DNA of 64,000 bases from assembly GCA_009760855.2 (NCBI GenBank), contig WPIO01000055.1, positions 1,162,001 to 1,226,000 of the forward strand. The letters are read 5' to 3'. The notes beneath the pieces were generated by a model. It was not told where the DNA came from. It was given only the letters and a program-made list of their open reading frames with translations, and did no database searches. This DNA comes from Cristatella mucedo (Eukaryota; Bryozoa; Phylactolaemata; Cristatellidae). The translations under genes were made by a program, and so were the position numbers. This document shows, piece after piece, positions 1 through 12,400 of this stretch (position 1 is its first letter; every line of letters begins with the position of its first letter).

Positions 1-443
1 GTGATAGAAGAAGCACACGTTCGTGTCTTGGCCAGGATTCAAAGCCGGTGACGTGAGTGATGCAGTGTTTCCAACAAGTGATCCGTCTGCATACATGTAG
101 TAGCCTGCAAAGATCAAAGGTAGAGGTGAATGTTGTGGCGACATACTGCTGCATACAAGTTTACTGGTTTGATATTCTCGTTTCGCCGTACCAGTGCCAG
201 AGGTGTGATCTCCTTGTGGTCCTGTGGAAAGCGACCGGCTGCCCCTGTTGATGCGTACAAATCTGTAGGCAGAGAAAGACGTCGTGTAGCCGCAGATGGC
301 ATCCGACTCTTCGAAGTTGCAGCTACCCGCAGTTTGATTCGTCAGCTGGCTCGGGATGCTTTTGGTAGTTGAAGGAAGAGTTACGAAGCTGGTGGTGCTC
401 ACTGCAGCAGCGATAACATCGCAGGCATTAGGCGACTTGTAGG
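1..443 (-). CDS. MAM module 22, partial at window edge
   Basis: Exon 1 is 192-443 (complete, normal). Exon 2 runs from 104 down to the window start, so only its first ~104 nt (GYYMYADGS to about the Cys115 region) are present. The rest of exon 2 and exon 3 lie to the left. The array therefore continues at least into a 22nd module. Confidence 0.87.
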
Positions 444-3400
444 CTTACCGGAAATCCGTAAGCACACATTCGTCTGCTGAGTCAGTAGCAATGGCACATC
501 TCAGAGAAACAGAAGTACTTTGGTTAGTTTGGACTTGGCATGCAGCCGATCTAAAAAGACCACCTAGAAGGCTCTTCCAGCAAGCTAGCAATCTATGGAC
601 CAGTAAATCAAGCGGCCGACACGGAAAGGATGGTAGTTGAAAAAGCTGGATATCTTTCGCATTGTACGTGGAGCCTCGTGTCTCCTTAAAGGATACAATC
701 GAGGCAACAAAAGAGTACGAGTTGAACACGGCTTTTAAATACGACAAACAAATTGGCTGGGCCGATTGCGATATCTATTTCCGTCTGCTTTTAATTTGCA
801 GGAAGACATTGTTACGGGTTCCCATGGTAACACAGAGGGGACAGACGAACGGCACCATGTGAGCTCTTGTGATGGCTGCTAATGTCCGGTCGTACAGCAT
901 CGTGATGAAAGGCAGCACTTTCCAATTGATCAAGGTCACGTTCACATCGAAAGCGATTGAGGGGTGTCACATTTAGCACAAACGTACCTGCCGGTTGAAC
1001 GAGGATGTCGTCGATAGCTACGTCAGCATCTTTGTTGCCGGTAGACGATTGCCTCAAGGACTCGAAGACGATCTATAACCACGAAGCGTTAAAGCATAAA
1101 TGCGATGATGCAATAAATCAAAATTGACGACCCATATTTACACAGCTGCTAAAAACGATACAGGTAAAGACCGAGTCTCCGAGAAACGGTGCCTACCGAC
1201 CGTTGCCTGGTAGGAATCCTAGTGAATGTGATTGTGTATGCGAAAGTCACCCTGCACAGACACGTCTCCTTTGAGGGCCGCAAGCCGCATTGCTTTGCTT
1301 AGAAATAAAGTTTTAGTGGCCGGAGCCCGTTTACCTTTGGTTTTACGTCGTTGCTACCATATGCAAACGAGACATAGTTTGTTGTGTAACCTAACTTAAA
1401 TGTGACAAGTAGGGCGCGGCGTATTACAACGGCTTTATAAAATGTGGTATTTACTACTTGCTAAATTCTGTTGCGGTTACATGACCAATGATGTGATGGT
1501 GATCGGCAACAGTTTTTTTTTTTTCTTAGTTAAAGATGAGCTCAGATCATTGGTTCGCCACAACGTGTAGTACAGGAACGCCAGCCTCTGTCCCAAACAG
1601 AAAAAAAAAACGATAGCAGAGGAAAGCGTCAGTCATTCCTGTGACCCTGAAAAGAGCCTTTTTCGCGCTCTTAGATGCTAATCTAAAGAATTTACCATGT
1701 AGCTGTTCCCTGCTAAAGGCGCGATGGCATTGACTGCTCGCCATTATAGCGGTGCCAGGTGAGCTCAGCTATCTTTTTCACAAGTCACCGGGCATGAGTA
1801 ATGGATTGCTATTATTACCAGCTGGTCACGGAACACCTGTCAAATGCTTTGCTACATCATCCGACGTTTTTCATCGATAACTTGCACTCATTTCTGGATT
1901 GACATCATTTCAGTTCGAAAGTAGAATCTCACGTGGTCACTTTACTAAGCGACATCAGTTCGAATGCAATTCAGCGCGTGACTACACTTACAAAGACTAA
2001 CGGAAAGCCTAGAAACTTTCGACAACAACGAGCAAGGTTGGCCTAGGAAAAACACGGTGGAGTACAGGCACTACTTGCTCTTTCATCCTGCTTGGTTAAC
2101 CGTCAGGCGGCAGGTAAGGCAGCTTTCACGTTCATGTACCGTTAGTTCGGATTATGTAAAGCTCGAGGGGTCAAGTGCTAAACGACACGATGCCAGTGCT
2201 CTGCGTTATTTCCGAATCAAAAGGCTCTCTTGTAAGCACTGTTCACGAGTCTCGCCAATATGAATCCTAGAGCCACAACTCTGATAGTTCCTTTGTACGG
2301 TCTTCATCAGACAATTCAGCTTTTCACTGTCTTGCATTTTCGCAAAAAACTCAGCCAGAATGGTTTCAGGTTTCAGGTGAATACCTATAGCAGGGGATCT
2401 TCACGTAAGCCTTGTAATATTTACCTGATAGCTGTCACGCTTGGCTACGACGAAACAAGCTTGTTGCCATGCATTGCCCTGGTTGCCACTCTTCGACCAG
2501 ACCACTGTCCTCGAAGTCGGCAACTGGGTACCGACTATGGAAACGGTGAGATTACCCACTCCTGCACCATACATGTGATAGAAGAAGCACACGTTCGTGT
2601 CTTGGCCAGGATTCAAAGCCGGTGACGTGAGTGATGCAGTGTTTCCAACAAGTGATCCGTCTGCATACATGTAGTAGCCTGCAAAGATCAAAGGTAGAGG
2701 TGAATGTTTGTGGCGACATACTGCTGCATACAAGTTTACTGGTTTGATATTCTCGTTTCGCCGTACCAGTGCCAGAGGTGTGATCTCCTTGTGGTCCTGT
2801 GGAAAGCGACCGGCTGCCCCTGTTGATGCGTACAAATCTGTAGGCAGAGAAAGACGTCGTGTAGCCGCAGATGGCATCCGACTCTTCGAAGTTGCAGCTA
2901 CCCGCAGTTTGATTCGTCAGCTGGCTCGGGATGCTTTTGGTAGTTGAAGGAAGAGTTACGAAGCTGGTGGTGCTCACTGCAGCAGCGATAACATCGCAGG
3001 CATTAGGCGACTTGTAGGCTTACCGGAAATCCGTAAGCACACATTCGTCTGCTGAGTCAGTAGCAATGGCACATCTCAGAGAAACAGAAGTACTTTGGTT
3101 AGTTTGGACTTGGCATGCAGCCGATCTAAAAAGACCACCTAGAAGGCTCTTCCAGCAAGCTAGCAATCTATGGACCAGTAAATCAAGCGGCCGACACGGA
3201 AAGGATGGTAGTTGAAAAAGCTGGATATCTTTCGCATTGTACGTGGAGCCTCGTGTCTCCTTAAAGGATACAATCGAGGCAACAAAAGAGTACGAGTTGA
3301 ACACGGCTTTTAAATACGACAAACAAATTGGCTGGCCGATTGCGATATCTATTTCCGTCTGCTTTTAATTTGCAGGAAGACATTGTTACGGGTTCCCATG

Positions 3401-6400
3401 GTAACACAGAGGGGACAGACGAACGGCACCATGTGCTCTCTTGTGATGGCTGCTAATGTCCGGTCGTACAGCATCGTGATGAAAGGCAGCACTTTCCAAT
3501 TGATCAAGGTCACGTTCACATCGAAAGCGATTGAGGGGTGTCACATTTAGCACAAACGTACCTGCCGGTTGAACGAGGATGTCGTCGATAGCTACGTCAG
3601 CATCTTTGTTGCCGGTAGACGATTGCCTCAAGGACTCGAAGACGATCTATAACCACGAAGCGTTAAAGCATAAATGCGATGATGCAATAAATCAAAATTG
3701 ACGACCCATATTTACACAGCTGCTAAAAACGATACAGGTAAAGACCGAGTCTCCGAGAAACGGTGCCTACCGACCGTTGCCTGGTAGGAATCCTAGTGAA
3801 TGTGATTGTGTATGCGAAAGTCACCCTGCACAGACACGTCTCCTTTGAGGCCGCAAGCCGCATTGCTTTGCTTAGAAATAAAGTTTTAGTGGCCGGAGCC
3901 CGTTTACCTTTGGTTTTACGTCGTTGCTACCATATGCAAACGAGACATAGTTTGTTGTGTAACCTAACTTAAATGTGACAAGTAGGGCGCGGCGTATTAC
4001 AACGGCTTTATAAAATGTGGTATTTACTACTTGCTAAATTCTGTTGCGGTTACATGACCAATGATGTGATGGTGATCGGCAACAGTTTTTTTCGGCTACC
4101 TAGTTAAAGATGAGCTCAGATCATTGGTTCGCCACAACGTGTAGTACAGGAACGCCAGCCTCTGTCGCTCACAGCCATAAAAAACGATAGCAGAGGAAAG
4201 CGTCAGTCATTCCTGTGACCCTGAAAAGAGCCTTTTTCGCGCTCTTAGATGCTAATCTAAAGAATTTACCATGTAGCTGTTCCCTGCTAAAGGCGCGATG
4301 GCATTGACTGCTCGCCATTATAGCGGTGCCAGGTGAGCTCAGCTATCTTTTTCACAAGTCACCGGGCATGAGTAATGGATTGCTATTATTACCAGCTGGT
4401 CACGGAACACCTGTCAAATGCTTTGCTACATCATCCGACGTTTTTCATCGATAACTTGCACTCATTTCTGGATTGACATCATTTCAGTTCGAAAGTAGAA
4501 TCTCACGTGGTCACTTTACTAAGCGACATCAGTTCGAATGCAATTCAGCGCGACTACACTTACAAAGACTAACGGAAAGCCTAGAAACTTTCGACAACAA
4601 CGAGCAAGGTTGGCCTAGGAAAAAAACACGGTGGAGTACAGGCACTACTTGCTCTTTCATCCTGCTTGGTTAACCGTCAGGCGGCAGGTAAGGCAGCTTT
4701 CACGTTCATGTACCGTTAGTTCGGATTATGTAAAGCTCGAGGGGTCAAGTGCTAAACGACACGATGCCAGTGCTCTGCGTTATTTCCGAATCAAAAGGCT
4801 CTCTTGTAAGCACTGTTCACGAGTCTCGCCAATATGAATCCTAGAGCCACAACTCTGATAGTTCCTTTGTACGGTCTTCATCAGACAATTCAGCTTTTCA
4901 CTGTCTTGCATTTTCGCAAAAAACTCAGCCAGAATGGTTTCAGGTTTCAGGTGAATACCTATAGCAGGGGATCTTCACGTAAGCCTTGTAATATTTACCT
5001 GATAGCTGTCACGCTTGGCTACGACGAAACAAGCTTGTTGCCATGCATTGCCCTGGTTGCCACTCTTCGACCAGACCACTGTCCTCGAAGTCGGCAACTG
5101 GGTACCGACTATGGAAACGGTGAGATTACCCACTCCTGCACCATACATGTGATAGAAGAAGCACACGTTCGTGTCTTGGCCAGGATTCAAAGCCGGTGAC
5201 GTGAGTGATGCAGTGTTTCCAACAAGTGATCCGTCTGCATACATGTAGTAGCCTGCAAAGATCAAAGGTAGAGGTGAATGTTGTGGCGACATACTGCTGC
5301 ATACAAGTTTACTGGTTTGATATTCTCGTTTCGCCGTACCAGTGCCAGAGGTGTGATCTCCTTGTGGTCCTGTGGAAAGCGACCGGCTGCCCCTGTTGAT
5401 GCGTACAAATCTGTAGGCAGAGAAAGACGTCGTGTAGCCGCAGATGGCATCCGACTCTTCGAAGTTGCAGCTACCCGCAGTTTGATTCGTCAGCTGGCTC
5501 GGGATGCTTTTGGTAGTTGAAGGAAGAGTTACGAAGCTGGTGGTGCTCACTGCAGCAGCGATAACATCGCAGGCATTAGGCGACTTGTAGGCTTACCGGA
5601 AATCCGTAAGCACACATTCGTCTGCTGAGTCAGTAGCAATGGCACATCTCAGAGAAACAGAAGTACTTTGGTTAGTTTGGACTTGGCATGCAGCCGATCT
5701 AAAAAGACCACCTAGAAGGCTCTTCCAGCAAGCTAGCAATCTATGGACCAGTAAATCAAGCGGCCGACACGGAAAGGATGGTAGTTGAAAAAGCTGGATA
5801 TCTTTCGCATTGTACGTGGAGCCTCGTGTCTCCTTAAAGGATACAATCGAGGCAACAAAAGAGTACGAGTTGAACACGGCTTTTAAATACGACAAACAAA
5901 TTGGCTGGCCGATTGCGATATCTATTTCCGTCTGCTTTTAATTTGCAGGAAGACATTGTTACGGGTTCCCATGGTAACACAGAGGGGACAGACGAACGGC
6001 ACCATGTGAGCTCTTGTGATGGCTGCTAATGTCCGGTCGTACAGCATCGTGATGAAAGGCAGCACTTTCCAATTGATCAAGGTCACGTTCACATCGAAAG
6101 CGATTGAGGGGTGTCACATTTAGCACAAACGTACCTGCCGGTTGAACGAGGATGTCGTCGATAGCTACGTCAGCATCTTTGTTGCCGGTAGACGATTGCC
6201 TCAAGGACTCGAAGACGATCTATAACCACGAAGCGTTAAAGCATAAATGCGATGATGCAATAAATCAAAATTGACGACCCATATTTACACAGCTGCTAAA
6301 AACGATACAGGTAAAGACCGAGTCTCCGAGAAACGGTGCCTACCGACCGTTGCCTGGTAGGAATCCTAGTGAATGTGATTGTGTATGCGAAAGTCACCCT

Positions 6401-9400
6401 GCACAGACACGTCTCCTTTGAGGCCGCAAGCCGCATTGCTTTGCTTAGAAATAAAGTTTTAGTGGCCGGAGCCCGTTTACCTTTGGTTTTACGTCGTTGC
6501 TACCATATGCAAACGAGACATAGTTTGTTGTGTAACCTAACTTAAATGTGACAAGTAGGGCGCGGCGTATTACAACGGCTTTATAAAATGTGGTATTTAC
6601 TACTTGCTAAATTCTGTTGCGGTTACATGACCAATGATGTGATGGTGATCGGCAACAGTTTTTTTTTCGGCTACCTAGTTAAAGATGAGCTCAGATCATT
6701 GGTTCGCCACAACGTGTAGTACAGGAACGCCAGCCTCTGTCGCTCACAGCCATAAAAAACGATAGCAGAGGAAAGCGTCAGTCATTCCTGTGACCCTGAA
6801 AAGAGCCTTTTTCGCGCTCTTAGATGCTAATCTACAGAATTTACCATGTAGCTGTTCCCTGCTAAAGGCGCGATGGCATTGACTGCTCGCCATTATAGCG
6901 GTGCCAGGTGAGCTCAGCTATCTTTTTCACAAGTCACCGGGCATGAGTAATGGATTGCTATTATTACCAGCTGGTCACGGAACACCTGTCAAATGCTTTG
7001 CTACATCATCCGACGTTTTTCATCGATAACTTGCACTCATTTCTGGATTGACATCATTTCAGTTCGAAAGTAGAATCTCACGTGGTCACTTTACTAAGCG
7101 ACATCAGTTCGAATGCAATTCAGCGTGACTACACTTACAAAGACTAACGGAAAGCCTAGAAACTTTCGACAACAACGAGCAAGGTTGGCCTAGGAAAAAC
7201 ACGGTGGAGTACAGGCACTACTTGCTCTTTCATCCTGCTTGGTTAACCGTCAGGCGGCAGGTAAGGCAGCTTTCACGTTCATGTACCGTTAGTTCGGATT
7301 ATGTAAAGCTCGAGGGGTCAAGTGCTAAACGACACGATGCCAGTGCTCTGCGTTATTTCCGAATCAAAAGGCTCTCTTGTAAGCACTGTTCACGAGTCTC
7401 GCCAATATGAATCCTAGTGCCACAACTCTGATAGTTCCTTTGTACGGTCTTCATCAGACAATTCAGCTTTTCACTGTCTTGCATTTTCGCAAAAAACTCA
7501 GCCAGAATGGTTTCAGGTTTCAGGTGAATACCTATAGCAGGGGATCTTCACGTAAGCCTTGTAATATTTACCTGATAGCTGTCACGCTTGGCTACGACGA
7601 AACAAGCTTGTTGCCATGCATTGCCCTGGTTGCCACTCTTCGACCAGACCACTGTCCTCGAAGTCGGCAACTGGGTACCGACTATGGAAACGGTGAGATT
7701 ACCCACTCCTGCACCATACATGTGATAGAAGAAGCACACGTTCGTGTCTTGGCCAGGATTCAAAGCCGGTGACGTGAGTGATGCAGTGTTTCCAACAAGT
7801 GATCCGTCTGCATACATGTAGTAGCCTGCAAAGATCAAAGGTAGAGGTGAATGTTGTGGCGACATACTGCTGCATACAAGTTTACTGGTTTGATATTCTC
7901 GTTTCGCCGTACCAGTGCCAGAGGTGTGATCTCCTTGTGGTCCTGTGGAAAGCGACCGGCTGCCCCTGTTGATGCGTACAAATCTGTAGGCAGAGAAAGA
8001 CGTCGTGTAGCCGCAGATGGCATCCGACTCTTCGAAGTTGCAGCTACCCGCAGTTTGATTCGTCAGCTGGCTCGGGATGCTTTTGGTAGTTGAAGGAAGA
8101 GTTACGAAGCTGGTGGTGCTCACTGCAGCAGCGATAACATCGCAGGCATTAGGCGACTTGTAGGCTTACCGGAAATCCGTAAGCACACATTCGTCTGCTG
8201 AGTCAGTAGCAATGGCACATCTCAGAGAAACAGAAGTACTTTGGTTAGTTTGGACTTGGCATGCAGCCGATCTAAAAAGACCACCTAGAAGGCTCTTCCA
8301 GCAAGCTAGCAATCTATGGACCAGTAAATCAAGCGGCCGACACGGAAAGGATGGTAGTTGAAAAAGCTGGATATCTTTCGCATTGTACGTGGAGCCTCGT
8401 GTCTCCTTAAAGGATACAATCGAGGCAACAAAAGAGTACGAGTTGAACACGGCTTTTAAATACGACAAACAAATTGGCTGGCCGATTGCGATATCTATTT
8501 CCGTCTGCTTTTAATTTGCAGGAAGACATTGTTACGGGTTCCCATGGTAACACAGAGGGGACAGACGAACGGCACCATGTGAGCTCTTGTGATGGCTGCT
8601 AATGTCCGGTCGTACAGCATCGTGATGGAAAGGCAGCACTTTCCAATTGATCAAGGTCACGTTCACATCGAAAGCGATTGAGGGGTGTCACATTTAGCAC
8701 AAACGTACCTGCCGGTTGAACGAGGATGTCGTCGATAGCTACGTCAGCATCTTTGTTGCCGGTAGACGATTGCCTCAAGGACTCGAAGACGATCTATAAC
8801 CACGAAGCGTTAAAGCATAAATGCGATGATGCAATAAATCAAAATTGACGACCCATATTTACACAGCTGCTAAAAACGATACAGGTAAAGACCGAGTCTC
8901 CGAGAAACGGTGCCTACCGACCGTTGCCTGGTAGGAATCCTAGTGAATGTGATTGTGTATGCGAAAGTCACCCTGCACAGACACGTCTCCTTTGAGGCCG
9001 CAAGCCGCATTGCTTTGCTTAGAAATAAAGTTTTAGTGGCCGGAGCCCGTTTACCTTTGGTTTTACGTCGTTGCTACCATATGCAAACGAGACATAGTTT
9101 GTTGTGTAACCTAACTTAAATGTGACAAGTAGGGCGCGGCGTATTACAACGGCTTTATAAAATGTGGTATTTACTACTTGCTAAATTCTGTTGCGGTTAC
9201 ATGACCAATGATGTGATGGTGATCGGCAACAGTTTTTTCGGCTACCTAGTTAAAGATGAGCTCAGATCATTGGTTCGCCACAACGTGTAGTACAGGAACG
9301 CCAGCCTCTGTCGCTCACAGCCATAAAAAACGATAGCAGAGGAAAGCGTCAGTCATTCCTGTGACCCTGAAAAGAGCCTTTTTCGCGCTCTTAGATGCTA

Positions 9401-12400
9401 ATCTAAAGAATTTACCATGTAGCTGTTCCCTGCTAAAGGCGCGATGGCATTGACTGCTCGCCATTATAGCGGTGCCAGGTGAGCTCAGCTATCTTTTTCA
9501 CAAGTCACCGGGCATGAGTAATGGATTGCTATTATTACCAGCTGGTCACGGAACACCTGTCAAATGCTTTGCTACATCATCCGACGTTTTTCATCGATAA
9601 CTTGCACTCATTTCTGGATTGACATCATTTCAGTTCGAAAGTAGAATCTCACGTGGTCACTTTACTAAGCGACATCAGTTCGAATGCAATTCAGCGTGAC
9701 TACACTTACAAAGACTAACGGAAAGCCTAGAAACTTTCGACAACAACGAGCAAGGTTGGCCTAGGAAAAACACGGTGGAGTACAGGCACTACTTGCTCTT
9801 TCATCCTGCTTGGTTAACCGTCAGGCGGCAGGTAAGGCAGCTTTCACGTTCATGTACCGTTAGTTCGGATTATGTAAAGCTCGAGGGGTCAAGTGCTAAA
9901 CGACACGATGCCAGTGCTCTGCGTTATTTCCGAATCAAAAGGCTCTCTTGTAAGCACTGTTCACGAGTCTCGCCAATATGAATCCTAGAGCCACAACTCT
10001 GATAGTTCCTTTGTACGGTCTTCATCAGACAATTCAGCTTTTCACTGTCTTGCATTTTCGCAAAAAACTCAGCCAGAATGGTTTCAGGTTTCAGGTGAAT
10101 ACCTATAGCAGGGGATCTTCACGTAAGCCTTGTAATATTTACCTGATAGCTGTCACGCTTGGCTACGACGAAACAAGCTTGTTGCCATGCATTGCCCTGG
10201 TTGCCACTCTTCGACCAGACCACTGTCCTCGAAGTCGGCAACTGGGTACCGACTATGGAAACGGTGAGATTACCCACTCCTGCACCATACATGTGATAGA
10301 AGAAGCACACGTTCGTGTCTTGGCCAGGATTCAAAGCCGGTGACGTGAGTGATGCAGTGTTTCCAACAAGTGATCCGTCTGCATACATGTAGTAGCCTGC
10401 AAAGATCAAAGGTAGAGGTGAATGTTGTGGCGACATACTGCTGCATACAAGTTTACTGGTTTGATATTCTCGTTTCGCCGTACCAGTGCCAGAGGTGTGA
10501 TCTCCTTGTGGTCCTGTGGAAAGCGACCGGCTGCCCCTGTTGATGCGTACAAATCTGTAGGCAGAGAAAGACGTCGTGTAGCCGCAGATGGCATCCGACT
10601 CTTCGAAGTTGCAGCTACCCGCAGTTTGATTCGTCAGCTGGCTCGGGATGCTTTTGGTAGTTGAAGGAAGAGTTACGAAGCTGGTGGTGCTCACTGCAGC
10701 AGCGATAACATCGCAGGCATTAGGCGACTTGTAGGCTTACCGGAAATCCGTAAGCACACATTCGTCTGCTGAGTCAGTAGCAATGGCACATCTCAGAGAA
10801 ACAGAAGTACTTTGGTTAGTTTGGACTTGGCATGCAGCCGATCTAAAAAGACCACCTAGAAGGCTCTTCCAGCAAGCTAGCAATCTATGGACCAGTAAAT
10901 CAAGCGGCCGACACGGAAAGGATGGTAGTTGAAAAAGCTGGATATCTTTCGCATTGTACGTGGAGCCTCGTGTCTCCTTAAAGGATACAATCGAGGCAAC
11001 AAAAGAGTACGAGTTGAACACGGCTTTTAAATACGACAAACAAATTGGCTGGCCGATTGCGATATCTATTTCCGTCTGCTTTTAATTTGCAGGAAGACAT
11101 TGTTACGGGTTCCCATGGTAACACAGAGGGGACAGACGAACGGCACCATGTGAGCTCTTGTGATGGCTGCTAATGTCCGGTCGTACAGCATCGTGATGAA
11201 AGGCAGCACTTTCCAATTGATCAAGGTCACGTTCACATCGAAAGCGATTGAGGGGTGTCACATTTAGCACAAACGTACCTGCCGGTTGAACGAGGATGTC
11301 GTCGATAGCTACGTCAGCATCTTTGTTGCCGGTAGACGATTGCCTCAAGGACTCGAAGACGATCTATAACCACGAAGCGTTAAAGCATAAATGCGATGAT
11401 GCAATAAATCAAAATTGACGACCCATATTTACACAGCTGCTAAAAACGATACAGGTAAAGACCGAGTCTCCGAGAAACGGTGCCTACCGACCGTTGCCTG
11501 GTAGGAATCCTAGTGAATGTGATTGTGTATGCGAAAGTCACCCTGCACAGACACGTCTCCTTTGAGGCCACAAGCCGCATTGCTTTGCTTAGAAATAAAG
11601 TTTTAGTGGCCGGAGCCCGTTTACCTTTGGTTTTACGTCGTTGCTACCATATGCAAACGAGACATAGTTTGTTGTGTAACCTAACTTAAATGTGACAAGT
11701 AGGGCGCGGCGGCGTATTACAACGGCTTTATAAAATGTGGTATTTACTACTTGCTAAATTCTGTTGCGGTTACATGACCAATGATGTGATGGTGATCGGC
11801 AACAGTTTTTTTCGGCTACCTAGTTAAAGATGAGCTCAGATCATTGGTTCGCCACAACGTGTAGTACAGGAACGCCAGCCTCTGTCGCTCACAGCCATAA
11901 AAAACGATAGCAGAGGAAAGCGTCAGTCATTCCTGTGACCCTGAAAAGAGCCTTTTTCGCGCTCTTAGATGCTAATCTACAGAATTTACCATGTAGCTGT
12001 TCCCTGCTAAAGGCGCGATGGCATTGACTGCTCGCCATTATAGCGGTGCCAGGTGAGCTCAGCTACCTTTTTCACAAGTCACCGGGCATGAGTAATGGAT
12101 TGCTATTATTACCAGCTGGTCACGGAACACCTGTCAAATGCTTTGCTACATCATCCGACGTTTTTTTTCATCGATAACTTGCACTCATTTCTGGATTGAC
12201 ATCATTTCAGTTCGAAAGTAGAATCTCACGTGGTCACTTTACTAAGCGACATCAGTTCGAATGCAATTCAGCGTGACTACACTTACAAAGACTAACGGAA
12301 AGCCTAGAAACTTTCGACAACAACGAGCAAGGTTGGCCTAGGAAAAACACGGTGGAGTACAGGCACTACTTGCTCTTTCATCCTGCTTGGTTAACCGTCA

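Noticed and set aside
812-1057. 81-codon minus-strand frame starting MRQSSTG as a small gene
   Set aside because: Only its first part is coding: it is exon 3 read through the GTACGT donor into intron c, and its Met is an ATG created out of context, since the true exon reads LRQSSTG there.
4834-5199. Plus-strand 121-codon open frame recurring in most units
   Set aside because: It is antisense to exon 2 and intron b; it recurs only because the whole unit is duplicated, and is lost in several copies by intron variants. The minus strand has the recognisable MAM sequence.
5593-5895. Minus-strand 100-codon open frame recurring in almost every unit
   Set aside because: It lies wholly within intron c, ends at the exon 1 acceptor, resembles no known domain and is not in a frame that joins the MAM exons.
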